The position numbers and the translations under genes are program-made. 64,000 nucleotides of DNA from Gemmata palustris (GTDB lineage Bacteria > Planctomycetota > Planctomycetia > Gemmatales > Gemmataceae), in NCBI RefSeq assembly GCF_017939745.1, contig NZ_JAGKQQ010000001.1:3224001-3288000 (forward strand). Direction: 5' to 3'. The notes under the pieces are model-generated. The model saw only the letters and a list, made by a program, of their open reading frames with translations, ran no database searches and was not told where the DNA came from. Below are positions 1-8,287 of this stretch, piece after piece. Each line of letters starts with the position of its first letter. The stretch's first letter is position 1.

Positions 1-45
1 GTCCGCAACGACAAGGAACTCATCTGCGTCGATCTGGCGAAGTGA
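1..45 (+). CDS. C-terminal end of an unknown protein (partial)
   Basis: The first 14 codons read VRNDKELICVDLAK and end at TGA. The start lies outside the window. The ending resembles the last blade of PQQ-type beta-propeller proteins (a 'DKELVC.DL' pattern), but 14 residues are too few for a firm call. Nothing else is coded before the repeat array that follows. Confidence 0.45.
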   Translation, partial: VRNDKELICVDLAK

Positions 46-53
46 AGCTGGGC

Positions 54-395
54 GAACGGCCGGTGTGAGCCGGCCGGTGGCACAGCAGCGGCGATCGGCA
101 ACCAGCGCAGGCGAACGGCCAGTGTGAGCCGGCCGGTGGCGCCACCCCAAGTGAGCCAGTGCTGCACCAACGCCACCTCAAAACACCGGCGGGCCACGGT
201 ATCTGGCACCACCGGCCGTTCGCCTGTGCTCCCACCGGCCGTTCGCCTGTGCTCCCACCGGCCGGCTCACACCGGCCGTTCGCCTGTGCTCACACCGGCC
301 GGCTCACACCGGCCGTTCGCCTGCGCTCCCACCGGCCGGCTCACACCGGCCGTTCGCCTGTGCTCACACCGGCCGGCTCACACCGGCCGTTCGCC
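54..395. repeat. Cluster of short palindromic repeats (type A)
   Basis: The block holds many copies of CACCGGCCGGCTCACACCGG and its complement, separated by GTTCGCCTGTGCTC. From about 220 to 395 they are arranged nearly in tandem. The inner part (about 120-230) also matches the block at 6295-6436. A single copy lies at 58138-58242. The block sits between the ends of two convergent genes, where a palindrome could also stop transcription. Confidence 0.75.
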
Positions 396-397
396 AA

Positions 398-2557
398 TCA
401 CTTCGGTCCGGGCGGCGCGTACTTCTTCAGCCACGCGAAGATTTCCTTGTGCCAGTGCGCGCTGTTTTGCGGCTTGAGCACCCAGTGCCCCTCGTCGGGG
501 AAGTTCACGAACCGGCTCGGCACCCCCTGGCGCTGCAGCGTGGTGAACAGCTCGTGCCCCTGACCGATCGGGCACCGGAAGTCCAAATCGTTGTGGATGA
601 TGAGCATCGGCGTCTTGTGCTTGCCCAGGTTCCCGGCCTTCTTGTGCGGTGAGAACTCGGCGTACTTCTGGGGCTTCTCCCACGGCAATCCGCCGTGCTC
701 CCACTCGTCGAACCACAACTCGTCGGTCGTGCCCCACATGCTCTCGAAGTTCCACACCGAGCAGTGCGTCACCAGACACTTGAACCGCGGCGCGACGTCG
801 TTCACCGCGAACCAGTTCATCATGTACCCGCCGAAGCTCCCGCCCGCTGCCGCGATCCGGTCCTTATCGACGTAAGGCAGTTTCTCGACGAAATCCAGGC
901 CCGCGACGAGGTCGCGATAGCACTTCCCGCCCCAATCCCCGGTGATCTCGTCGGTGAACTTCTGGCCGAAGCCGACGCTCCCGCGCGGGTTCGGCATCAC
1001 CACCACGTAGCCCTGTGCGGCCCAGAGTTGGGGGTTCCAGCGGTAACTCCACGCATCACGCCACGCGCTCTGCGGGCCACCGTGAACGAGGTACACCACC
1101 GGCCACTTCTTCTTCGCGTCGAACCCCGGCGGCTTCTGCACCCACATTTGCATCTTCGCGCCGCCCTCGACGGGAACACTCACGGATTCCGGTTTCGGGA
1201 GGTCGAGTTCGGCGAGCAGTGTATCGTTGACGTGGTTGATACGTGTTGGCTCTGGTACGAACTTTATCGCCAAACCCCAGACCTGGATCTCGGCCGGCGC
1301 GGTCAAGGAAGAATGAATGTAAGCAAACTTCGTCCCGTCGCGGCTTGCCGTGAACGACCCGAACGATCCGGTGCTAGAAGCGTCCCGAGCCGCATAGTTC
1401 GACGACAGTTTGCCGAGCAGATGGAAGTGGAGCGGTTGACCGCCGTCCTTGTCGATGGCGAACAGAAAGCTGAGGTGCGTTTCGTCACGATCCCAGACCG
1501 TTGCCCAGACGAACTCGTTGATTGATGTGATCCGCGTGTGCGCTCCCAGTACCGCTTTAGGTTTCTCCGTAAACGTTCCGTCCGGGTTCGCGGGAACGTA
1601 GAGGATGTCCCATGAGTCCGCCTCGTAGCCCGCGCGCGTTTGGGCGCGCCACGCGAGCTTCTTCCCGTCCGGGCTGAACTTCGGACCGCTGTCGGCGGCT
1701 TTGTTGTCCGTGGTTAGTGTTTCCCACTTCGTGGACGTGTTCGTCGTGCTCACGCGGCACAGGTCGTAGTTCGTGCTCCACGCCTCGTTCTCGGCGGGCG
1801 GCGCGGTGAACACGAGGTGCGTGCCGTCCGGCGTGAAGGTGAAGTTGTCGCCGCTATCGAACGTGGACGACGTGGGGAAGGCGTCGCGGTCACCGGGCGT
1901 GACGTCGCGCGGGTCCGGGAGGGCTTTGCGCGCCGGGTCCAGGTTCGCTTCGATCACGAACAAATGCTGGCGCTTGTCGCCGACGTACTCGACCCAGTGC
2001 CGGTAGAAGAGTTTCGTGAACGTCTTCGCCTTCACGGGGCTCTTCGCGATCGCGTCGTCCTTGTCCTTGTTGAGCTTGTCGCTTTCGGCGAACGGTTTTT
2101 CGCTGAATTCCGGGTGGACGCTCGATACGAACGCGATCGACTTACCGTCTGCGGACCAGATGCCGTGGCTCGCGCCGGTGCTGATCTGCGCGACGAGCAG
2201 CGGCTCTTTGCCGGCGAGATCCGTCACGTACAGCCCGCCCTTCGACTCGAACAGAATCCACTTGCCGTCCGGCGACCAGCGCGGCTCGCGGCCGGGCACG
2301 TCCTTCGGGGTGAGCTGCTTCGGCGCCTCCTTCCCGTCGGTCGCGGCCACCCACAGCGCGGTGGCGCTCTTGTTCTTCTCCAGATCGACCGTCGTGACCT
2401 GGTACGCGACGTGCTTCCCGTCCGGGCTGATTTGCGGCGCGGCCACCCGCTTGACCGCGAAGAAGTCGTCGAGGGTCATCGACCGCCGGTCCGCGGCCCG
2501 GAGCTGTGACGCGCAGAGCACCAGGGCGACGACCGCGACCGAACGCGCGATTCGCAT
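398..2557 (-). CDS. Secreted S9-family peptidase (prolyl oligopeptidase type)
   Basis: The 719-residue protein is predicted to cleave peptides, probably in the periplasm or outside the cell. A signal peptide is seen at residues 1-22 (MRIARSVAVV...LRAA). A beta-propeller with DPP-like repeats follows. The C-terminal alpha/beta hydrolase domain has the nucleophile motif GGSFGGYMMNW, the acid in HNDLDFRCPIG and the histidine in FPDEGHWV. This is the full S9 triad and a normal length for the family. The start was set at 2557 because GGAGGT lies just upstream; the longer frame to 2707 has no such site. The gene stands alone upstream of the DUF58 cluster and is read in the same direction. Confidence 0.92.
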   Translation of the reverse strand: MRIARSVAVVALVLCASQLRAADRRSMTLDDFFAVKRVAAPQISPDGKHVAYQVTTVDLEKNKSATALWVAATDGKEAPKQLTPKDVPGREPRWSPDGKWILFESKGGLYVTDLAGKEPLLVAQISTGASHGIWSADGKSIAFVSSVHPEFSEKPFAESDKLNKDKDDAIAKSPVKAKTFTKLFYRHWVEYVGDKRQHLFVIEANLDPARKALPDPRDVTPGDRDAFPTSSTFDSGDNFTFTPDGTHLVFTAPPAENEAWSTNYDLCRVSTTNTSTKWETLTTDNKAADSGPKFSPDGKKLAWRAQTRAGYEADSWDILYVPANPDGTFTEKPKAVLGAHTRITSINEFVWATVWDRDETHLSFLFAIDKDGGQPLHFHLLGKLSSNYAARDASSTGSFGSFTASRDGTKFAYIHSSLTAPAEIQVWGLAIKFVPEPTRINHVNDTLLAELDLPKPESVSVPVEGGAKMQMWVQKPPGFDAKKKWPVVYLVHGGPQSAWRDAWSYRWNPQLWAAQGYVVVMPNPRGSVGFGQKFTDEITGDWGGKCYRDLVAGLDFVEKLPYVDKDRIAAAGGSFGGYMMNWFAVNDVAPRFKCLVTHCSVWNFESMWGTTDELWFDEWEHGGLPWEKPQKYAEFSPHKKAGNLGKHKTPMLIIHNDLDFRCPIGQGHELFTTLQRQGVPSRFVNFPDEGHWVLKPQNSAHWHKEIFAWLKKYAPPGPK

Positions 2558-2604
2558 ACGTTTACCTCCGAATGAATGAGCGGAGAGGGATACGAGCCGC
2601 GATC

Positions 2605-3579
2605 TTACCCGAACCGGCGCTGGCGCTGTACGAGGTATTCGATCAGCGCCTTGTCGAAGCCCACAGACGTGTCCACACCGAGGTAGTCCACGTTCGCCGC
2701 GGTGCATTCTTTCTTGATGTACCCGCGGAACTCCTCCACGAACGCGATGTAGTCGTCGCGGATGCCGTTCGCGTCGATCTCCTTGTGCTCGGTCGACTCC
2801 ACGTCCTGGAAGTCCACGAGCCCCGCGAGCGGGAACTTCGCTTCGAGCACGTCGAGGACGTGGAACACGATCACCTCGTGCCCCGCGTAGCGCAGGCGGT
2901 ACAGGCTGCGCACGAGCGCGTCCGCTTCGGTCTTCCAGTCGTCGGTGGTGGGCAGCAGGTCGCTGAAGAGCATCACGAGGCTCTTGCCCTTAATCATGGA
3001 CGCGAGCTGGAAGAGGCTCTCCGGGATGTTCGTCTCGCCGGTCGCCTTGAGGTTCGCGAGTACGGACAGGATGGTGCCGAGCTGCGTGCGCTTGCTCTTG
3101 GGCGGCACCACGGTGCGGAGCTTCGTGTCGAACGCGACCAGCCCGACCGGGTCCTGCTGGTAGATCATCAGGTACCCGAGCGCGGCGGCGAGGCAGACCG
3201 CGTAGTCGAACTTCGTGAGCGTCTCGTCGGCCGCACCGAGGGCGCTCCAGTCGATCTTCACGCCGGCCTTGCGCGCCTCCGCGGGGCCGTTCCAGTCCAT
3301 CGACTTCGACAGGTCCATGACGAGGTAGCCCGTCATGTTGGTCTCGGCCTGGTACTTCTTGACGAAGTACTTGCCGGTCTTCGCGTACACGCCCCAGTCG
3401 AGCGACTTGAGGTCGTCGCCCGGGTTGTACTTGCGATGCTCGGAGAACTCGACGGAGAACCCGTGGTACGGGCTGCTGTGGAGCCCGGACAGGAACCCCT
3501 GCACGATGAACTTCGCGCGCAGGTCGAGCCGCGCGACCTGGCGGATCACTTCGGGCCGGAGGTACTTCTCTGCGTTCAT
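2605..3579 (-). CDS. DUF58 domain protein
   Basis: The 324-residue protein has the DUF58 signature RKYNPGDDLKSLDWGVYAKT at about 70-90, followed by a von Willebrand A-like fold with the metal-binding-like motif DLSKSMDW. These proteins usually work with MoxR-type AAA+ ATPases, with which they are co-encoded, as folding or assembly helpers for envelope complexes. Here the MoxR gene lies about 1 kb upstream on the same strand, with one small gene and a repeat block between them. The exact target is not known. Confidence 0.88.
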   Translation of the reverse strand: MNAEKYLRPEVIRQVARLDLRAKFIVQGFLSGLHSSPYHGFSVEFSEHRKYNPGDDLKSLDWGVYAKTGKYFVKKYQAETNMTGYLVMDLSKSMDWNGPAEARKAGVKIDWSALGAADETLTKFDYAVCLAAALGYLMIYQQDPVGLVAFDTKLRTVVPPKSKRTQLGTILSVLANLKATGETNIPESLFQLASMIKGKSLVMLFSDLLPTTDDWKTEADALVRSLYRLRYAGHEVIVFHVLDVLEAKFPLAGLVDFQDVESTEHKEIDANGIRDDYIAFVEEFRGYIKKECTAANVDYLGVDTSVGFDKALIEYLVQRQRRFG

Positions 3580-3654
3580 GAAGGGGCCGTTCGCGTGTGA
3601 ACCGTCGGTCTATTCGTCTTCACCCTTGTGGCACAAGCGAGTGTCAGTGGTTTT

Positions 3655-4012
3655 TTGTAGGGTGGGTCCAGGCTTTGCGCAGGCCCACCATCTCCCCCGC
3701 AAGCGCGAACGAACCCCGCGCGCCCCAACGCCACCCGGCACGTCCAAGACCCAATGGTGGGCCGGCGCAAAGCCTGGACCCACCCTACAAAAACCGCCAT
3801 CGGGTCATCGGCCCGCCGGACGATCCGCGCGCGGGGTTCCGTTCGCGCTCGCAGGCGGGTGTGGTGGGCCGGCGCAAAGCCTGGACCCACCCTACAAAAA
3901 ACCACCATCGGGTCATCGGCCCGCCGGATGATCCGCGCGGGGTCCCGTTCGCACTCGCATCGGGTGTGGTGGGCCGGCGCAAAGCCTGGACCCACCCTCC
4001 TACAAAAACCAC
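3655..4012. repeat. Tandem and inverted repeat block (type F, GTAGGGTGGGTCCAGGC)
   Basis: A unit of about 40 bases, GTAGGGTGGGTCCAGGCTTT plus GCGCAGGCCCACCA, occurs once forward near 3657 and three times inverted near 3760, 3865 and 3970. The spacers are related and contain CATCGGGTCATCGGCCCGCC. The same family, with 'TCAAGG' in place of 'TCCAGG', fills 59446-59745. The frames through it are repetitive and rich in Arg and Pro, so no gene is called. It fills the gap between the DUF58 gene and the 4026-4481 gene. Confidence 0.8.
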
Positions 4013-4025
4013 CGCACTCGGCGTC

Positions 4026-4481
4026 TCAATACTCTTGCACCAGCAACTTGCCGGCCGCGTCGAACCACCCGCGGCCGTCGATCTGGTACACGCCGTCGGT
4101 CGCGGCGGTCAGGAACCGGCACGCCTCTTCGAGCACCTTTTCGGAGAGCACTTCGTCGGGCGCGTCCACGGGCTTGCGCAGCGTGACGAGTTGCTTCGTC
4201 TGAATCATGTGCGCCATCAGCGGCCCGCTGTTCGGGCTGTAGTCCATCGTTTCGAGTTCGGCGGCGTAGGCGTTGAGGTCGTCGCGCAGGTCGTCCTCTT
4301 TGGTGAGGAAGCGCGCGAGCAGGATCGGCGACCCGTTGGGGAGCCGGAGCTCGCCGCTCGTCCAGCCCAGGTCGTCGCCCCTAAAGTGCGGCTCCACGGT
4401 GAGCCCGCGCGCGTGCAGGTGCGCGGCGAGCGCGGCGGGCGGGGACTCGACTTCCGATCGTCCGAACACGCGGTACCACAT
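4026..4481 (-). CDS. Conserved-looking hypothetical protein (151 aa)
   Basis: An acidic cytoplasmic protein of 151 residues starting MWYRVFGRSEVESPPAALAA. It has no signal peptide, membrane segment or metal motif that I recognise. It lies 51 bases downstream of the MoxR gene on the same strand, so the two are probably co-transcribed, and it precedes the DUF58 gene. The context suggests an accessory role in the MoxR-DUF58 system, which is inference from position only. Its codon use matches its neighbours. Confidence 0.75.
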   Translation of the reverse strand: MWYRVFGRSEVESPPAALAAHLHARGLTVEPHFRGDDLGWTSGELRLPNGSPILLARFLTKEDDLRDDLNAYAAELETMDYSPNSGPLMAHMIQTKQLVTLRKPVDAPDEVLSEKVLEEACRFLTAATDGVYQIDGRGWFDAAGKLLVQEY

Positions 4482-4532
4482 ATCGGCACGTCACCACAAA
4501 CACAGGAACGGGCACAGCTAACAATTGCGCCC

Positions 4533-5555
4533 CTAGCGCTTCTTCTCGACGTACTTCTTCGGTTCCGGTTCGCTCACGATCTTCAGCAATTCCGTGACGA
4601 TGTCGTCGCTGTTGCGGCCCTCGGCCTGGGCCTGGAAGTTCGCGCTGACCCGGTGGCGCAGAACGGGGATCGCGGCCTTCTTGATGTCGTCGATGGCGAC
4701 GCTGGGCCGGCCGTCCATCGCGGCGAACGCCTGACCCGCTTGCGCGAGAAAGATGCCCGCGCGCGGCCCGGCGCCCCAATCCACGAGGCGCTTGATGAGG
4801 TCGGGCGCGCTCGGGTCTTTGGGCCGCGTCGCGCGCACCAGTTTCACGATGAACTCGTTGACGAACGGCGGCACTTCCACCTTCTTCACCAGCTTCTGCC
4901 ACGCGACGATGCGCTCCGCGGTCAGCACCTTTGTGAGTTCCGGCTTCTCGCCGCGCGTGCTCATCAGGACGATCTGGCGCTCGTCCTCCAGGGTGGGGTA
5001 ATCGACCTTCACGTTGAACATGAAGCGGTCGAGTTGCGCTTCGGGGAGCGGGTACGTGCCTTCCTGTTCGATCGGGTTTTGAGTCGCGATCACGAAGAAC
5101 GGCTCGGGCAGCTTCATCGTCTCCTGGCCCGCGGTCACCTGGCGCTCCTGCATCGCCTCGAGGAGCGCGGCCTGCGTCTTGGGCGGGGTCCGGTTGATCT
5201 CGTCGGCCAGCACGATGTTCGCGAAGATCGGCCCGCGCACGAACCGGAACTCGCGCTTGCCCTCGGCGGTCTCGTCGAGCACCGTCGTGCCCGTGATGTC
5301 CGAGGGCATCAGGTCCGGGGTGAACTGCACGCGCTTGAACGCGATGCTCAGGATCTGCGCGATGGAGCTGACCATCAGCGTCTTCGCGAGCCCGGGCACG
5401 CCCACCAGGAGGCAGTGCCCGCGGGTGAAGATCGCGGCCAGAACTTGCTCAATGACCTCGCCCTGCCCGACGACCACCTGCCGGAGCTGATCGAGCATCG
5501 CGACGCGGTCGGCGGAGAATTTGTTCAGGTAGTCCGTGAAGCGATCATCGGCCAC
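4533..5555 (-). CDS. MoxR-family AAA+ ATPase
   Basis: The 340-residue ATPase has Walker A GVPGLAKTL, Walker B IVLADEINR, the MoxR hallmark ATQNPIEQEGTYPLPEAQLD and a C-terminal AAA lid. MoxR proteins act as chaperone-like ATPases with DUF58 and VWA partners. A GTG start at 5555 (VADDRFTDYLNKF) was chosen because a GGAG sits eight bases upstream and the homology begins there; the open frame continues to 6071 without family-like sequence. It is followed by the 4026-4481 gene and DUF58 in one probable operon. Confidence 0.9.
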   Translation of the reverse strand: MADDRFTDYLNKFSADRVAMLDQLRQVVVGQGEVIEQVLAAIFTRGHCLLVGVPGLAKTLMVSSIAQILSIAFKRVQFTPDLMPSDITGTTVLDETAEGKREFRFVRGPIFANIVLADEINRTPPKTQAALLEAMQERQVTAGQETMKLPEPFFVIATQNPIEQEGTYPLPEAQLDRFMFNVKVDYPTLEDERQIVLMSTRGEKPELTKVLTAERIVAWQKLVKKVEVPPFVNEFIVKLVRATRPKDPSAPDLIKRLVDWGAGPRAGIFLAQAGQAFAAMDGRPSVAIDDIKKAAIPVLRHRVSANFQAQAEGRNSDDIVTELLKIVSEPEPKKYVEKKR

Positions 5556-5674
5556 GGGGTCGGCTCCGGTGCGGTTGGGGAACGCGAAACCCCATTTTAC
5601 CAATTCGCGCGCCCGCCGGAGTAGCGAAGGGCGTTTCGCGCTCCTCACCGCCGGCGCGGGCGCGCGGCGGGGGC

Positions 5675-6229
5675 TCACCACCCCAGTTTGGGCATCCGCG
5701 CGTCGCCCGGCTGTCGCGGCCCGGGGGCCAGCGCCACCAAGTCGGCCCGCCGCGCGCCGAGGAACCCGACCCGGATACCGTTGCGCCGCAGTTCGGCCGT
5801 CGCCCGGGCGTTCACGACCAGCAACGTGATCGTGCCCCCGCACAGGACGAGTAGGCACAGCCCGAGCACAACTGCCGTGGCCGTGCCGTACAGCTTCGAG
5901 GCGAGCAGGAACACGACGACCAGCGAGACCACGCCCAGGAGCACCGCCGCAGTAGCGGCGACAAGAAACGCGGTGGACGTCTCCCCCGCACCGTCTCCTG
6001 CTCCCGCGAGGCCTAAACCGACGCCCGCGCACACGAGCAGGATCTGGAGCAGGATGATCCGAATGAGCCACTTCTGGTACCGAGCGATCGCCAGCAGTTC
6101 CGTGTCCGGCCGCTCCCGGGCCACTCCCGGCGCCGGGGATAGGGCCGAGCCACTCGGGGCCGGGGCCGAGCGGTGTGTCGGCGGAAGCACGTCATCGATT
6201 GGTCGTTCAAACAGCGGGCGCTCGCTCAC
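5675..6229 (-). CDS. Small integral membrane protein
   Basis: The 184-residue protein has a polar N-terminal region of about 65 residues and then three hydrophobic stretches (near 70-90, 98-122 and 127-147), followed by a short positively charged tail. The GTG start (VSERPLFERPIDDV) is preceded by GAGGAGA at a good distance. It lies about 120 bases upstream of the MoxR gene on the same strand, so it may belong to the same envelope-related unit. No family was recognised. Confidence 0.7.
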   Translation of the reverse strand: MSERPLFERPIDDVLPPTHRSAPAPSGSALSPAPGVARERPDTELLAIARYQKWLIRIILLQILLVCAGVGLGLAGAGDGAGETSTAFLVAATAAVLLGVVSLVVVFLLASKLYGTATAVVLGLCLLVLCGGTITLLVVNARATAELRRNGIRVGFLGARRADLVALAPGPRQPGDARMPKLGW

Positions 6230-6294
6230 GGCGATCTCCTCGGGTGCAACGCCGGCAATCTCTACCCGGCAGGATATCGTTTCCGCGTCGGGCC

Positions 6295-6436
6295 GGAGCG
6301 CCGGTGCGGGCGAACGGCGCGGCGTGAGCCCGCCGGTACTGTCCCCAAGTGGACCTGCACTGCACCGCTGGCACCTCAAAAGATCGGCGGCGCCCTCGCA
6401 CTTGGTAGCACCGGCGGGCTTATGCCGCGCCGTTAG
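6295..6436. repeat. Type A-related repeat
   Basis: This block matches about 120-230 of the window with clear divergence: both hold GTGAGCC(G/C)GCCGGT, CCCCAAGTG, a 'CACTGCACC/GTGCTGCACC' segment and GGCACCTCAAAA. It ends in the inverted arm ACCGGCGGGC. It lies between two genes on the minus strand and contains no credible coding frame. Confidence 0.6.
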
Positions 6437-6444
6437 GGTGCCGT

Positions 6445-6792
6445 TCAGTCCGAGTCTCCCTGTGCCGGGCCGAGTAGCAATTCAGGCAGACCGGCCTTAC
6501 GTAACTGGTGGATCTGTGTGCGGGATAACTCGGTCTTCGGGTCGAACTCGGCCCGCCCGACGAGATAGAACCCAGTCAGCAGGCGGTCCCGGACGACGTC
6601 CTGAAGCCGCTTGGCTTCGGCGTTGCCCCCCGAGGCCACAGAGGTCGCCAGCCACGGACCGCCGAGCCGCCAGTAAATGAGGAGAGCGGTGGCGACCTCC
6701 GTGGCGGGACTGTCGGCGATGACCCAGATCGGGGCCAAGCCGTCGTCCCAGTTGTACTGCACAACCCAATCGTGGTGGTCGGCCGGCGGCAT
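6445..6792 (-). CDS. DUF4274-like protein
   Basis: The 115-residue cytoplasmic protein has the pattern YNWDDGLAPIWVIADSPATE followed by ATALLIYWRLGGPW, which is the core I associate with DUF4274 domains (NWDDG ... GTAL..YW). The role of the family is not established. The start at 6792 is preceded by GGAAGGAA; an ATG five codons earlier lies within that site. The C-terminal third (KTELSRTQIHQLRKAGLPEL) looks helical. Confidence 0.65.
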   Translation of the reverse strand: MPPADHHDWVVQYNWDDGLAPIWVIADSPATEVATALLIYWRLGGPWLATSVASGGNAEAKRLQDVVRDRLLTGFYLVGRAEFDPKTELSRTQIHQLRKAGLPELLLGPAQGDSD

Positions 6793-6980
6793 TGATTTCC
6801 TTCCCAATCACAGCGTCAGTGACCCGACCGTTTTAGATCGCTGTGCCCCTGCCCGAGTGTTGGATCAGCGCGAATCAGATTCTTTCGATTGATATAAACT
6901 TCTCAATCGAACAGCCAATTGACCACCCCAATCCTCTGCCAATCGACTGCAAACGTGAGCAATGATTCGGCTGTATTTTT

Positions 6981-7108
6981 GCCCTCTCCCCTTGCGGGAG
7001 AGGGTGGTGAGGCTCTGCGAACCGGGTGAGGGGTAACCGCCTGAATATGGAAGCAACCCCTCACCCCGCCGCGAAGCGCGGCGACCCTCTCCCGCAAGGG
7101 GAGAGGGC
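6981..7108. repeat. Palindromic repeat type B, copy 1
   Basis: A 128-base element bounded by the inverted pair GCCCTCTCCCCTTGCGGGAG / CTCCCGCAAGGGGAGAGGGC. The two inner arms differ: one reads GGTGAGGCTCTGCGAACCGG and the other CGCCGCGAAGCGCGGCGACC. Further copies lie at 22519-22646, 25571-25697 and 42298-42424. All four are intergenic. Confidence 0.85.
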
Positions 7109-7213
7109 ACAACCAAAACCGCTGGCGCGTCCCACCTTTGCCATTCGTTGCGTGAGTTCGGGGTGGTGCTTGAGGCGCCACCGACGCCCTCGCCATCGTG
7201 CCCCCGTACACGG

Positions 7214-8086
7214 TTACTTCTTCTTGAGCGGGGCCAGCAGGTCGGGCTTCTTGTGCAACAGTGCCACCTCTTCGGCCGTCAGCGCGCGGTCGAAGAGGGC
7301 GAACTCGTCCAGGAGCCCGATGTAGCCGAGCGCGAGGTACACGCCCGCTTTCTCGATGTCCCAGCCCATCGCGAGCGCTTGGCCCTTCACTTCGCCGATC
7401 CGCTTGCCGTCGATGTACAGGGTGGTGACGGCGTCCGGCTTGCCCGTGTCGAGGTTCTGGAACGTGAGCACCACGTGGTGCCACGCGCCCTCTTTCCAGT
7501 CCACGACCCCCGCGCGGACCATCGGTACCTTCGGGTCGGACTCGGGGACCGCCTTCTGCCCCGCGGCGCGGGCCGGGAACGCGCCGTACCGGAGGGCGCG
7601 CGGCTTCGCGTCGTTGAAATCGAACCACAGCGCCCCGTTGTCGTACCCCTTCTGGGTGATCTGCACCGGGTCGCAGAACTGCGCCTTGATGAGCCGGTTC
7701 GGGTCCGTGTTGCACCACAGCGAGAGGGAGCCGGACCACCCGTCCTTCTTGTACGCGAGGTTGCCCTTCGCCGGGAAGTACAGCCAGCCGTTCTTCGCCG
7801 GCGGGCCGGTCGCCTCGAGCGCGCCCCCCGCGACCCCCTTCCCCTTCGCGACCTTCAGCACGGTCGCGTCGATCCCCTTCTCGAAGACGAACTGCCCCTT
7901 CTCGGTCGGGTGCGGGAACCGCGTGCCCGCGTCGAGGGCGCCCGCGCCGGCGTCGCCCTTCACGGCCTCGTCGAAGGAGGCGTAAAAGGTGACCGCCTTG
8001 CGGACGGCGGGCTCGTCGGCCCGCCCCGGCGCGAGGACCGAGCCGGCGGCGACGAGCGCGAGCCCCAGGCGGGAGACGTGACGCAT
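7214..8086 (-). CDS. Secreted LamG/concanavalin A-like protein
   Basis: The 290-residue protein has a signal peptide (MRHVSRLGLALVAAGSVLAP, cut near RADEP) and then one LamG-type jelly-roll domain. The domain begins FYASFDEAVKGDAGAGALDA and ends with VYLALGYIGLLDEFALFDRA, the usual start and finish of planctomycete LamG modules. Such domains bind carbohydrate or other extracellular ligands. There is no catalytic domain. The start at 8086 was chosen because the signal peptide begins there; an upstream ATG-containing frame adds 22 unlike residues. Confidence 0.82.
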   Translation of the reverse strand: MRHVSRLGLALVAAGSVLAPGRADEPAVRKAVTFYASFDEAVKGDAGAGALDAGTRFPHPTEKGQFVFEKGIDATVLKVAKGKGVAGGALEATGPPAKNGWLYFPAKGNLAYKKDGWSGSLSLWCNTDPNRLIKAQFCDPVQITQKGYDNGALWFDFNDAKPRALRYGAFPARAAGQKAVPESDPKVPMVRAGVVDWKEGAWHHVVLTFQNLDTGKPDAVTTLYIDGKRIGEVKGQALAMGWDIEKAGVYLALGYIGLLDEFALFDRALTAEEVALLHKKPDLLAPLKKK

Positions 8087-8129
8087 GCGGGAACTCTCGG
8101 GGTGGTGTGCGTGTGGGATCGTCGTAGCG

Positions 8130-8287
8130 GGTGGGACGAGCCGCGGCCGCAAGGGAGCGGGAACGCCTGGTCCTGGCGCAGCACGAGTGTTGCGGGCAAA
8201 CGAGCCGCGACCACAAGGGAGCGGGGCGCGGCTCTCCGGGTTACCTTGAGATCACCTGAGTGCGGGCAGTGCCTCCCGCTCCCTTGC
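8130..8287. repeat. Repeat type J, copy 1, interrupted by the insertion sequence
   Basis: The segment holds GAGCCGCGACCACAAGGGAG and CCGGGTTACCTTGAGATCAC. It matches 31161-31280 nearly base for base up to the insertion point, and the match resumes after the insertion at GGTCGCGGCTCG (9550-9561). It supplies an intact 'empty site' comparison for the insertion sequence. Confidence 0.75.

Noticed and set aside
3655-4012. Regularly repeated block considered as a CRISPR array
   Set aside because: The units occur in both directions, the spacers are related to each other, and there are no cas genes. The same holds for 59446-59745.
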